The notes under the pieces are model-generated. The model was not told the origin of the DNA and did not search any database. It saw only the letters and a list, made by a program, of their open reading frames with translations. Both the position numbers and the translations under genes were made by a program. A stretch of 64,000 nt of DNA from Haemonchus contortus (taxonomy: Eukaryota > Nematoda > Chromadorea > Rhabditida > Trichostrongylidae), in contig LS997567.1 of the NCBI GenBank assembly GCA_000469685.2, forward strand, positions 4,977,374-5,041,373, read 5' to 3'. Below, one piece after another: positions 1-12,900 of the stretch; positions within the stretch are counted from its first letter, which is position 1, and each line of letters starts with the position of its first letter.

Positions 1-814
1 GGGGGTGGAGGAACTAGACCTAGACAGTTATTGAATATTTGATTGAGTCAAATGGAGCTCATATAGAAACGGCTCTTCCCCCCATAATTAGAAAAGTTCT
101 ACACGAAAAGCATAGGGCCATTTAGACCCCTCGGGACATCCAAGGACGAATGGAATACCACAACCTGGCGGAAAAATCAGCTCCATAGCCCAATTCTGAA
201 AGTGGGTGTGGTGAGAAACCGTTTTGTCAGAACGTGTTTGCACGCTTTCATCATTGCAGCAAACCTTAACTGGAAACTCGTTCCGCACGTTAACGAGCTT
301 TCAAATGGCAACAATGTCGCGGACCTGTTTAAAACCATTTTTGGAAATCTGCTCGAAAGACGATTTCCCCAACTTTATATTCCTCTCTGGAACGATCGTT
401 TGCCCCTATTTGTGCTTCTGGTGGCATGCGTCAGACTTCCCAGGATTATGACTCTCTGGTAATACATATGTGTATTATATTTGTTGGATGTAGCTTGGAA
501 ATTCTGGAAAATCTAACTACAGAATTCCCAAAAATTGTATCAAGACTAAAAAAACTTGTAAACTGAACAAAACAAACAGAAACTACTAGATTCAATTTGA
601 TCTAATTAATTAATTTTAGAGTTGTAAATGCGGAATCGACGCAAAATTTCAGAAGATTTTGTATGGTCTCCGAATGGCTGCTTTCATAGTCTGCGATCCG
701 GGCTGCAAGCGCGCCGGGGTCGATACCGCCAGCCGAGTAGTCCCCGGCAGGCGCGCTCGCTCGCTCGCGGGCCAGATCGCGGACTATGAAGCAGCCAATT
801 CGGTACTAACTAAC
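1..814. other. Filamin intron, left edge
   Basis: No exon recognised. Holds a MITE at 673-799. Segment 240-370 has an ACCTTAACT...GCGGACCTGTT pattern that resembles 9085-9165, so both may be remnants of one unnamed repeat. Short open frames here have no recognisable domain. Confidence 0.5.
673..799. mobile_element. MITE, family M1 (copy 1)
   Basis: Terminal inverted repeats AATGGCTGCTTTCATAGTC at the left and GACTATGAAGCAGCCAAT at the right, with a GC-rich interior containing CGCTCGCTCGCTCGCGGG. Same ends as the copies at 60323 and 61130. It lies 14 bases downstream of the 5' splice site of exon 47. Confidence 0.85.
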
Positions 815-982
815 CAGGTACAGGCTCGTTGTTGAAACGAATTGTGATGGTATGATCAGCACTCTCCTTCGGTACGAACGAAATGTCGTAGCGATGCTGC
901 CCGAGAGCATGAGCCATTGATGGTACTCGACCGTCATTCACAGCCACTTCCAGATTACCAACGCCAGCTTCGGATGCGTCCA
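815..982 (-). CDS. Filamin exon 47 (repeat 11, last visible exon)
   Basis: Phase 1 in and out, 168 bases. Encodes the strand C-D signature DASEAGVGNLEVAVNDGRVP, then YDISFVP and FNNEPVP. Acceptor CTATTTAG, donor G|GTTAGT. The expected SPF strand that closes the repeat is not found in positions 1-814, so the next exon probably lies outside the window. Confidence 0.92.
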
Positions 983-3900
983 CTAAATAGTTAGTAACAA
1001 GTAACTTCTCGAAATCATTGGAAACGTAGTAAATGTGAATATTAGTTTAAAGTCCACGCGCTTCAAGTTTTGCCTAATCAGGAAGCCCTTTATACTGGAT
1101 ACAGATCAGCCTTAAGCGGAAGGAAAGCCGTTTGCGAGGGTTTCTTGGGTATGTGCCATTAGGCGCGTCCAAGGATGCGCAGCTAATTGCGCGGCGAAGC
1201 TCGTAACGATTTGAACGACTCTACCACCTATCGTTGGGGCCCAAATTTGAACTAGAGCAGATAAGAAGGATCATCTGACCCTACTCAACTACTCTGTGTT
1301 TGTGCCCCGAAAATTGGCATCAGAGTCGTACAAATCGTCACGAACTTCGCCGCGCCAGATGCCGCGCGCGTCCTCGGACGCACGTAGTGCACGCCCCCCG
1401 GGTACCTTTCTATTAATTTGCTGGGAAGCAGTTGTCAAATTAAAGGAAAACAGGTGATATTAAATATTGATACTAGAAAAAAGTAAGGGCCGTTTGGTAG
1501 GATCTCTGTCGATGAAATGATCATCATATTTGGACCAGTTTCCTGTCCACGGCCTTCTTTCTGAGAACACCACATGCTTACTTATAGAGAAGTCTTATGC
1601 AGCTTTAGGGTTGAACTAGCCATTTCGGCTTAGGCACCGCCCACTTTGGCGCTCAAATCGCCAACGTGGACGGGCTTCTGCATTTTTCCGGTGTGCTTCA
1701 CACATATGAGCTTTACCGTCCCCAATTTTTGCCCTTCCTACTTTAGAAGATGCCAGATTCCTTGGGTATCAGCTTTGAAAAAGTTTCTGTTCAGTACTGG
1801 TTTAGGCATTGTGAAGTTGACTGCCAAAAACGTATAAGAACAGTTTTACCTTTTCCTCCTCTACGGTTGAATATCTGAGGCATGCAAGATAAATAAACTC
1901 TCGACAATTTAAAAGTGGTAGGATACTGTAGGGTATGGTTGTTTTACCAATTCGTCGTGGTTTAGGGGGCACAAAGGAGTTACGAACGTGCTGAATGCCG
2001 CTCCAACCGGAAACAGTAACCCGTTCCACAACTATGACACGCGTAAGAAAGGCAGAGCTGTAGCTGTGCAATATGGTATCCAGACCAGAACTGTATTGCG
2101 AATAACATTACTACTTCTCGATTACCTGTAAAGTAAACCGGTTTGTCCAGAAGACCCTTTGGAATGGCTCCAACTTTGATCTTTGTCGGGTCATAGGCTC
2201 GACATGTGAAAGGAATAGCGGTCACTGGGACGCCACCGTATTTAACCTCGATATCATGGTCACCTAAAATAATGTACTTGTGTAATAGTCAGGTGTAAAA
2301 CTATTGTTACCGTATAGTTGAGTAGATCACCAATAAATCGATATCACTTACCGACCACCTGCGGAGTGAAGTTCACCTGCATGACTCCGGGTTCAATTTC
2401 AATGATCTCCGTGCCAATTTGGTTCTTTTTATTATCTAAAAACCTTAGTTTTTACAAATGTAAAAGTATATTTTTTGATATTTAAGTCAGAATTAAGTTT
2501 TTTCTTAACATTCGCACGCACAAACACACTTTCACAAGGGACAGGGACAAGGAACGAAGGCCGAACTTACTTGAAACATTCAACGATTATACTAAAACTG
2601 AAACAAACACAAGCCATTAGAATTACAGCACGGAAAACGAAGAAACATGTAAACAAAGACAAATAAACTGAAAATACCTTAGGATCAGGTGTTAGGTAAA
2701 AGAGTATCGTACCAGTAATGATGATCTCTAGTTGATCGTGCCCGGCAACCTCGATAATGATGCTTGACGGTTGACCAACTCGGGACAATGAGGGAATCTT
2801 TGTCACCGACGTCTTCGACACGGATTTATGCTTGCTCTGAAAATCAATGGAGCGATAAAAAGGTGAACGTGCGATAAATGTGAGAAGGAATGACGATTTT
2901 AATGCTCGGTCGGTTGGACAACCTTATTTTACCGGAATGGTTAAATGAAGACGAGCTTCTTGAATAACTAGAACTAAAACTAGTAGATACTTCGGTATTA
3001 CTAAGAGACATTTTACTGTTTTCAGTAGAAAGAACGAATTTCGAAGTCACCTTAAATTACATATCTGAGCAACCAATCACGTGACTGAGAGCACGTGCAT
3101 ATGCACGTGCAACCAAACACGCGGCTGAATGGGCACGTGCACATGCACGCGATTGGTTGCACAGATATGTACGACATATCGTGCACGATCCAAATTCGTA
3201 CAAATTTCGTACAAATTTCAAATTGTTCTTACTTGTAGCGAACCGAGTTTTATTGTTTTACTTCTACTTTACTATTTACTGGTGTTCTGCTCATAGAATT
3301 CTCTAGCAAACTCATCTCTCCCGTTTTATTCATATGAATAATCAGTGGAATTGACCAAATCAGTTAGTAATTTCAACAATTCCTTAAGTTATAATGTAAT
3401 AAAACATGGTATCATGTAGTATTACCTAAAATATAAGGCAACATGATACGTACGGCTGCGGCACCAAGTTGACCAGAGGAGTGTCTGATTTAACACGTTG
3501 CGTACCGGCGCCTTCGGCGATTTTCCCATGCGCGGGGCCAGCCGATTTTTGGTTCGGCTCGCGGCGTGCATCACCATGTGATGCACTTGGCCACTAGGAA
3601 CGGTTTCTTTTCTAACATAGCGAATTCTCTACTATTCGGATCCGATTTTTTTTATTATGTTTTCGGATATGGAGAACAACATATCTGTCTAACACTCCGT
3701 GATTTAAGAGACATTTTGTTGGTCAACCTTGCGTGCTAAATGTGAATCAAATAAAATCTACTTAGGGCTAAATCCTGCGATAACAATTCCAACCAGCCGA
3801 AGTTTCTTGACTTCAAAGTGTTCCGACCAGGCGAAAGGTGCGCTTCTTTCCACACATCGACTTAGGGTCCTCTCGTCCCATTCCAGGAGAGCAACTTTAC

Positions 3901-6900
3901 GTCCAATTAAGTTCTGTTATCGATTCTGGTAGTATTCCAGATGGAAGCTTTGGAGAACTCATTCGTGCAACTACTTCTTGATAGCGATGAAGAAGCAGAC
4001 AATGAAGATGTTTCGGCAGCTCCTGATGGTTTGCTCGCTGATGCCGTTGAATCAAGTGATGATGAGGATAGTGAAGGGGAGTCTGACGCCGGTTGGTCCT
4101 CGACTATAGTTGAACCAAATGTAGTGCCTTTTACCGAGGATAGTGGAATCCAAAACGACGATGTCTATGCATTTAGCAATCCAATGAGTTTCTACAAGTT
4201 ATTCATGACAGACGACTTGGTGAAGCTGGTGATTGGAGAATCGAACCGTTATGGATCCGCCAAGTATTCGACTTGGTCTGTGCTCGAAGAGCAGGAGTTT
4301 CACAAGTTCTTAGCCATTTGTTTTCATATGAGCATCGAGAAGAGGTCTAGTCTCAAAGAATACTGGTCTACAAGAGTTATATACAGCGGATCTTTCGCAG
4401 CCAGACTGATGACGAGAAACCGATTCATTGAGATTTTGAACTCTCTCCACTTCGCCGACAACGATACCTCGGACAAGAGTAATCGACTCTACAAGGTGCA
4501 GCCTGTTATTGATTCGATGAACAAAGCGTTTGGTGATGTTTACAAACCTGAAAAGGATATCTGCATTGACGAAACCATGGTGCCGTTCCGCGGGAAAGTT
4601 ATGTTCAGACAATATATCCATGGGAAAAGACACAAATATGGTATCAAGCTCTACAAACTGTGTTCCAATGGCGGATATACTTGCAGATTCATGGTTTATG
4701 CAGGAAAATTGCCAAACAGGACGTGTCCTGTAGCCGAGCATGTAGTGATGCAGTTGATGCAACCGTATCTCCAAAGTGGAAGGATTTTGACAGGTGATAA
4801 CTTCTACTCATCGATTCCTCTCGCTCGAAAGTTGCTGGAACACGATGTATACTACCTCGGTACCATACGAAAGAACAGAATTGGTATTCCTGCTGAAGTG
4901 AAAACAAAGAAGTTGAAGAAAGGAGAGGTTATCGCTAGGCAGGACGAATATGAAGTAACTGTACTAAAGTGGAAAGACAAGCGTGAGCTGTATATGATCT
5001 CATCATTTTTGGATGATACTGTGAATGATGCAAATAAGCCGGTGATGGTGGAGAGGTACAACAAATCAAAGGGTTTTGTTGATCTCTCAGACCAGATGAC
5101 CGCTTATACACCCTTCATCAGGAAGACTAGTAAGTGGTATTTGCGGTTGTTCTGTTATTTGATCTTCCAAACTGCTGTCGTCAACGCATGGTATATCTAT
5201 TCCTTGGTCAACGAAAAGATCTCTATCAGGGAATTCAAATCAAGGATCATAGAGTCGATATTGGATGGACAGATTTCCACACAAGCAACAATGAGGCACC
5301 AGCTGCGGACAGTCCCTGGACCTAAGCGAGAACACCGTAGTCGATGTGTGGAGTGCTATAGAAAGTTAGCGAAAGAACACGGCGCATCTTACGCAAGAAC
5401 GAAAGCCTCGCAAGTGAACACGAAATGTTCGAAATGTAGGAAATATTACTGCCTGAACTGCTACCAACTGTATCACAAAAAGTGTTCGGGAAGCTTAGAA
5501 TAATTGCTCAGATTGCTATCATATTCATTTCGGATGTTAGCTGTTATCCTTCTCATTTGTTATCACTTTCCAGCTGAAGGTTACGGGATTTTGTCTTATC
5601 AAAAATTACGAGTCATTCATTTCTCTTGGTTCAACGGGAAGACTAGTAGTGCTAATTTGCTATCACTTCCTTCTACATATGAGTTTTCATTTTCATTATG
5701 AGCCATGTTCTTGAATTCCAGTACAACTGTCTATATATATATATTTTTTACGAGTTCTCAATTTCATAACTGCCACTTACGATCTCTAGCTCAATGACCA
5801 AACCGGTTGTATTAGTTTGAATACGAGTACGAAGATTATTATAATTATGTCACAAGAGTACAGAAGAAATGTTACAATAAAACTTGTTAGTAGCGTTAGA
5901 TTCATGACTAATATTATGGTGTATGAACGCTCCATATTTCCTAAGCTGTAGGAGTCCCAAGCAGATATGTTGTTCAGCATGTTCAAAAACATGGGTTTAC
6001 AAATTTTGACTTGTATTGCTTCGTAAAGAAAGTAGAAATTCGAGTGTGAAGTTCATGCATCACCATGTGATGCACGTGGCCACGCGGGCAAGTATACGCG
6101 TGCATCACCATGTGATGCACGCGGTACGCAATGTGTTAAGCATATCACCAGGAGGATTTTTTTGCCAAAAATGGTCCTCTTTGAACCTAAGAGCTAGAAA
6201 GTCATGAAAGTCTCCAAAATAACCCTCTACCACTACCACCCTAATTGAGAACTACTAAGTCAATGAATCAGTCTGTGGTTGACTTTCAATGGTTGGGTAA
6301 GGTCCCAGAAGTCAAATGGAAATAATATTCTTCATTATCAACAACTGGAATAAAGGAATATTCCATGAATTAAGTAAAATTACTGTATTTAATGAGAAAA
6401 GTTGAACTAATAATGTAAAAGCCGCCAGTGAAGAGAGAACACAGCGAAATCTCGCAGTGTAGGCCTGCTTGTAATGATGTAGATGAATCGAAATGGTATG
6501 AGAAGGCGGGTTTAATTGAGGAACATCAGAGATGATAAAGTGTTTCGATTGCTTTATGATTCATGAATGATAGGATGGATGGAAAGGGAAACGACAAGTC
6601 AAGAACAAAGAATGCAAACCGGGGCGGCGGAATCTGATGGGGCTGTCTCTGCCTGCGTGAACTGCTGACACAACAAGCGACAGTGACAAGTCAGTGGAAC
6701 CTTACAGGCAGCAATCATGATAAAGTGAATAGAATCTTGTAGAATGTGATTGAACCTTCCAAAAAGATCAATTTCTGCCAAATGGACTATTGAAATGTCC
6801 CAAGTGGGTTTTCAAAAGCACAAAGAGCTTTGCCAACCCCGCCCACATTACAGAAATTTTTTATCGGGAGACCCAGGATCATAAAGCACGATTTGTAGTA

Positions 6901-9900
6901 TAATAATGATATGGAAGAATCTATGGATTTTGATTAGCATGAAACATTTGAAGTATTGTGAGAAAACTTCGTACAACAAGCTTCAAGAAACCAGAAAACT
7001 CGTCCATACAATCTCCCGCCTACAATTTAACTTCTCTATTCCGTACACCTAAAATCGTTCTCTTCTGACAAATGATGGTGCTGATGCTTTTGAAGATTGG
7101 TCCCGAACTTACGAGCCAATTGTACTCCTTATTACTTTGGAGTAGTTTGTTGGCGGAGGTACGGGTATTGGTTGATACTTGGCACAGAACTTCAATAAAA
7201 AGTGTAAGGAACAAAAGAAAAATAATTTTTTTAACTTGCTGCTTCGGTGGCATAGTAGATCTACGGTCGTCGTATACTATAGTATAGTATACTCGCTTGT
7301 CGTCGACGATCTTTATCGATTACCTGCACGATTTTCGCCTAAAGATTGTGGCACGTGCACGTCGTACACATGCACGGACACAGTATTTCAGCGAAACATC
7401 ATACTGAATTGTATTTTTTTTTCATTTTGGGCTGATGAAAAAGGATTAATCGGTGAATTTCACCAGAGGAAGAGCATAATTGGTCCATCTGTGCCTACAA
7501 CTCAACTTCAGCCTTCAGTAAGAATCAGTAAATGAAGTTTCAATTTATTTTCGGAGTGTATTCCGAAGTCGCCAAAGCATCATCGAGGATAACCCAGGCT
7601 CTAGTTTAAGTCCTTTCTAGTTGACCCAATGGAAAAACTGAGTTACATACCCTTTTATCCTTTTTCAAAGTAGCAGCTCTTTCTTCTTTTTCTCGTTTCA
7701 CACGCTCTTTTTCCTCTTTCTTTTTATCCTCCTTCTCTTTTTTCGTGTCTTTCTTGGATAAAGACGGTGATGCTGATCCGTCAGCCGTGTCATTGAGAGG
7801 AGCCGGAGGGTCAGTGATGAGTACTTCGAATGGGGAATCTGAATCAGACAACTTCTGCTGTTTTACGAACATTCAACCTACTTTTCACTACTTTGCTGGA
7901 AAAGGGCTCAGTTACTACTCAGATATTCAGATATTTACGCCAATTCTTACTTTTAAGTACTTCTTTGTTAAATGTGATATTGACGGTATGCTGTCCTTTG
8001 GATGTCGGCGTGAAAGTGACAAGGAACTTGGCGGAACCGCTTTCTAGCTGTGCGACATGTGATGGGATAATGATTCCATCGGCGTCTTTGATAGCCATTT
8101 CAAGATTACCAAAACCAGCTCGACCAGCATCCACTGGAAACGATAAAGCAGAATGATAGTCGTTGATAATTGATTATAGATTGCTGTAAAACGGGAGTGG
8201 GGACTAACCAGTGAACTCAACGGTATCGTTGAGATTCGACCGACCCGGAATTTCGCCGACAATGATTTCCGAAGAATCATACACTCGGATTGGGAACGGT
8301 GACAAAGGATGTGGGATTTCATTTACATAGGCGAATACCTAAAAATACAAAAATACTAATAATTAATAAAACCTAATCGCTATACAAAATTTTGTAAATG
8401 ATTTTCAAATCCAGGAAAATTCTGGATGACTGGGTACTATGAGAGTAGAAAACCAAGTTGTTTCTGGTGGACGGGAAACGGGACTACAGTAATCAAGGAC
8501 CGACGAGCTCGGAGCAAAAAGATTACACGAACAAGTCAGGATCATTCATTATCGAAGGTGTATACGAATGATTTGGATTGACTTCCTTTTATTTCTTTTT
8601 AATAGAGAGAAAACTCTGAAAGGTCCGCCCACGGGGTGCGACCAATGGGGTCGTGGGCAGCAGCAGGTAGTCCCGCCCACAATATCAAAGGTCGAGACTT
8701 GTCCCGCCCACAATATCAAAGGTCGAGACTAGTTCCGCCCACAACATCAAACAAAAAATCTGGGATGCTAAGTGAGAAAAAGAGGAAAGGGAAGAACAGA
8801 GACTGGTCATGAGGGAACATCTATGGAGTGAGCACAGCATTCTACTGGGGGCATATTTTGCTGCTCAAAAACGGTCTCTAAGGCGTACCATGACGGTTAG
8901 ATCCCTGAATCCATGGACAACAGAGAGTTTTGTGCCCGGGCAAAGTTCCCGTGGTTTTCCCCGGAACCCTCCGAAAGAGTTTACTCCCTGGAATATACAC
9001 CCAAATCAACATTTGTTGAACAGGACCACATTTTCAGCTTTGGCGACGTCGTAGGATGTGAGCGGGGCTGTCTGCTGCTGCCCACGTCCACCTTAACTAA
9101 GCTTTCTCCTGCCTAATTGTTACCAAGCCAGCGGACCTGTTCAAAGTCATTCACGGAGCGTAGGGTATCTCTAGGTCCTGATTGTGAAGAGTAAATTGTT
9201 CACATCAACAGGTTTACTGTACTTGATAGACTGATGAGGTTGTTACCCTACCAGTACTTAGCTGTGTTTTGAGGGTGTTTCACTCAGGCCGCAGTCAGTT
9301 TCAAGTATTTAGGAAAGCGTACAAGCGTGCGGTGTGAAAACTGGTTACCGCTTGGTGATAGCGAAGTTTGAAAGGTGCGACAAAGTTTTTTTTACTGCCA
9401 CAACGAAAGCGAAGAATCGTAAACCAGTCAGTCATACCTTATGTGTTCCAACTTCTGTCGGCTTGAATGAGATCTCATACTTGCTGCCGCTCTTTTTCAC
9501 TTTCGTTTCCACTTCTGGTTGAGTGGCACCCGATGCAACAACTTGATTACGCATGGGAGCTGAAATCGGCTCAATAAGGGAAGGATCACGTGGGCAACTG
9601 GGAAGACTATACTACTTGAACAGTAATACTTACGCAGTACTACAATACGCAGTGAATCTTCTTTGCCAAGTTTGAGATTTTCAAGTTTCACCTGGAAGTA
9701 ATTGTATTTTAGAAAAAAAAAATAAGAAATAAATAAATTTATATTGCACGCGGCAAGACTCCAATCGATATCAGTTGCCGCGCGCGGTCGCGTAGCGGTC
9801 CGCGACATGATCTAATCGATAAAAGGCCCAATTCAGATAGTTTCCTCTCTATACAGCCATGTTTTCTGGATTTTCTCAGAAAAATATTCGTACTATGTTC

Positions 9901-12900
9901 TCTAGATGGATAACCGTCAAACTTGTTTACAAAATAATTACTGTCAAGAGAAAAAGCTCACGAGGATATGAAAGATGTGCGAAAGACTGAGATGATTGTT
10001 TACTCAGTTCGAAATTGTGCTAACTTTGGCCCCTATAAGACCCCTCTACAAAACAACCGTTAATAACAAAAACTTTACTATTTCGATAAAAGCTCATACT
10101 TCAACATCCTTTCCTCGTTTGACGACTTCATGCTTTGAGCTGAACTTGCTCTTTCCAAATTCGAATGGTTTCACTTCTTTGCCATCCTGGAATAAGTAAA
10201 ATGAGTAACTCGAAAATAGTAACAATTCTAAAGTAAATCTTCCAAAATAGGACTGAGCTGTAAAGTAAGACTTGGAAGTAAAACGAAAGTTACTTTTTTG
10301 AACTTCATGCTTGTCTTAGGTGTTGTATGCGGTGTTGACTTGGCTGACGGGGCTGGTGATTGAGGTAGTTCAGCAACCGGTTCTAACGCTTGCACGTGAG
10401 TGCCCTGCAATTCGGTGTTGCTGCATAACAGGCGTCTTCAAGACCAATCGTTGAACCCCCAAAAGAGAACCGTTCTACTGCAGTAATACTTTGTAACTGA
10501 CCACATCTACCGCCCGGTCACGAATGTCATCTTTGGAACCGGCCATTTCGATGACGTCGTCACGAATATCGGATGCCGGTTCTTGAATTTCGATTGATGG
10601 CCTGTAGAAAAAAAGAAATTCTCTTGAAATCATGAAAAAAAAGTTTGCTGAAATGATAGGATCTTGAACCACTGGCCAAGAATACTGTAAAGTATTCCAG
10701 TAAAGTAATTCAAAATTTACAGTTATATACCTAACCTGCACATATTGTTAATCCTCTAATTACGACCATACCGTATCAAAGTATTTGATTAGATTAAAAT
10801 ATTGTATAATACGAGGAAACGGAATAGCGTGATTGTAATGTATCTTGAAGGGCGAAGGTGGGCTAGTGGCAAGCGGCGCACTATCACACAAGCATGGTCA
10901 CGGGCTCGATACCCGAACCAATATCCGCCTGGGCTAGGCGAATTTCGGTTACAAAGTATTATATTACTAAATAAGAGTTGTAATCATGAAAACGTTGAGT
11001 TTGATGTGATTTATGAAAGTTACCAGTTCCCCGAAATCGCAAAAAGTAATGATCAAACTTGGAAACTCCAAGAAATTCGCTCTCAACTGGCAACAGTATT
11101 ACCTGTAACATAATAAAAACTTCTGATATTACAAAAGTACTTACTCTTGTGATGGTCTTTTTACATATCCATGTTGTTGCAGAATTTTATCGTCTTCTGC
11201 CCGCACCTTTAGATATTCCATGGTACGTTGAGCTTCATCGGCAAGTGGTAACGTTACCAAATCACTTGTCCTGTGAAGGAATCTTATACAAGGTGGGAAT
11301 TCTAATTATTCAAAACGTCCAAAAAAAGAAAGGAACAGGAAAATAATAAGAAAACGAGTAAAAAAAAACTAAACGAATATGAGAGTAAGTAATTTTTGAT
11401 CAAAGTAGGAAATAACCATCATTAACATTTTTGCTACTATAGTAGAACGAAAAATTTTGAAAAAAATGAACGTCATCAGAGATTGCTCGACTATAAGATT
11501 GATGGAATGGAAATCCGTGAACGCAAGTACGACGGGTACGCTTTTTGAGTGCTTTTTTTCGGAAGTAGATGTCAAGTTTCTCGTAAAGTTGAAGAAAACC
11601 CGAATGAGGGAGGTAGTTCTTGAGGGAAAGACAGTAATCCGGAAAAGTGGGAGCGGGGGCTTAGCTTAGATTAAAAACTTGTTTCCCTCACGATTCCATT
11701 GACCTAATGCTCACAGTTCCATCGGGACGCAATAATCGTTTAACTGAGATTATCGCTTTGTAACGTTAAATACTGAGAGAATCACATCGACCGCAGAAAT
11801 TTGACTACGACGGGGCCATATAAAGGACCCTCGAACGTCAAACTCAGCATATGCCAAGCAAAATGCCCCAGATTACCGTATCAGGTGTTAGAAAATTGAT
11901 AGACCGTGTTTACCGGCTATTTAATGAATCTATTGGAGAGCAGTGGCAGGAGATGCCAAAGTTCCGACCTGGCTTGACCCCTAACCAACCTGTAGACTTT
12001 TACACCACACCTCTGCCCTCTGCAAAGAAAAAAACGCCATTTAGGAGAAACTTGGACTTCCCAAATTTTGGATATATTTCTTGTCGGTTCTAATTGTTTC
12101 AGAAGATGGTCTAACTGGTAAAGCAATACCAATTGAACAAATGTAACTACCTCTGCAACTTCTCCGCTGGCATTTCATAGAGTCTAGACTTATCGTCACT
12201 TCGAAGCAATATGGTTGGAGGTACAGCAGCGCTTCGGTCGATAAACTGAAGGGAATGAATTCACGTGGAACGACTTTTTACGAGTAAAATACAAAAAACT
12301 GAGAGATAGAAATGATAAAAACGTTCACATGCGATTTAGTACGATAGTGTGAAACCCAGTTGCTATGAACAGTAAGGTACAGTTATGACCAATTGGAAGG
12401 TGACATCGAATGGTAGATCAAATTGGGATCGATCGATAATAGATCACAGGAATCACACTGACAGGGAATCGTACCTCAGATTGTGTCCTCAAGAAGCTTT
12501 GGTCATCCTTAGCCTTTGTCTTTGCTTTCTGATCCACTGGACTTCCACCACGATGCGGAGCCACTTCGGGTTTCCTGAATCGGTTGTTTCGATGGGAAAG
12601 CGTCCCCTGAGGTCGGAAAATCTCCCAAATGGCTTACTTTTCTTGTTCCTTCTCGATAGGTTTTGGGGAAATCGTGTAACTGGTACGGGTGATCGCTGTG
12701 GTTTCCGTGTATGTTGGCTCGTCGTATGTCTGAAAGATGAAAGGTGTATCGGTCAATAATTAGAATTGAATCAGAACATAGATGGGAGAAAAACCCGTCA
12801 AATTTACTCGAAAGTTAAGTTCCAGGCGCTACTACTCATTCTACCATGATGAGAGCTGAGGGACAACCGGATGGGGCAGAAGGAAGCGGCGGTAGGCGCT

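Larger units (their letters stand above)
3490..6139 (+). mobile_element. piggyBac-family transposon, apparently complete
   Basis: Bounded by the piggyBac target duplication TTAA at 3490-3493 and 6136-6139. Immediately inside, CACGTTGCGTACCG at the left and the inverted CACATTGCGTACCG at the right match at 13 of 14 positions. Subterminal palindromes with arms GTGCATCAC/GTGATGCAC around CAT occur at 3566-3586, 6055-6075 (first base altered) and 6100-6120. A single intact transposase lies inside. It is inserted in the 4.8 kb filamin intron, antisense to the gene. Near-identical ends and an open frame suggest recent insertion, but activity is not shown. Confidence 0.93.

Noticed and set aside
175..198. 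Next filamin exon after exon 47 (acceptor CACTTTCAG near 200)
   Set aside because: The frame reads ELGYGADFSA, which does not supply the SPF strand expected at this point of repeat 11.
1640..1830. Filamin exon between exons 46 and 47
   Set aside because: Exons 46 and 47 join as PVYFT-VDASEAG, a perfect repeat. The segment has a stop and a frame change and no filamin motif.
4310..4774. 154-codon minus-strand frame
   Set aside because: Shadow of the piggyBac transposase on the opposite strand.
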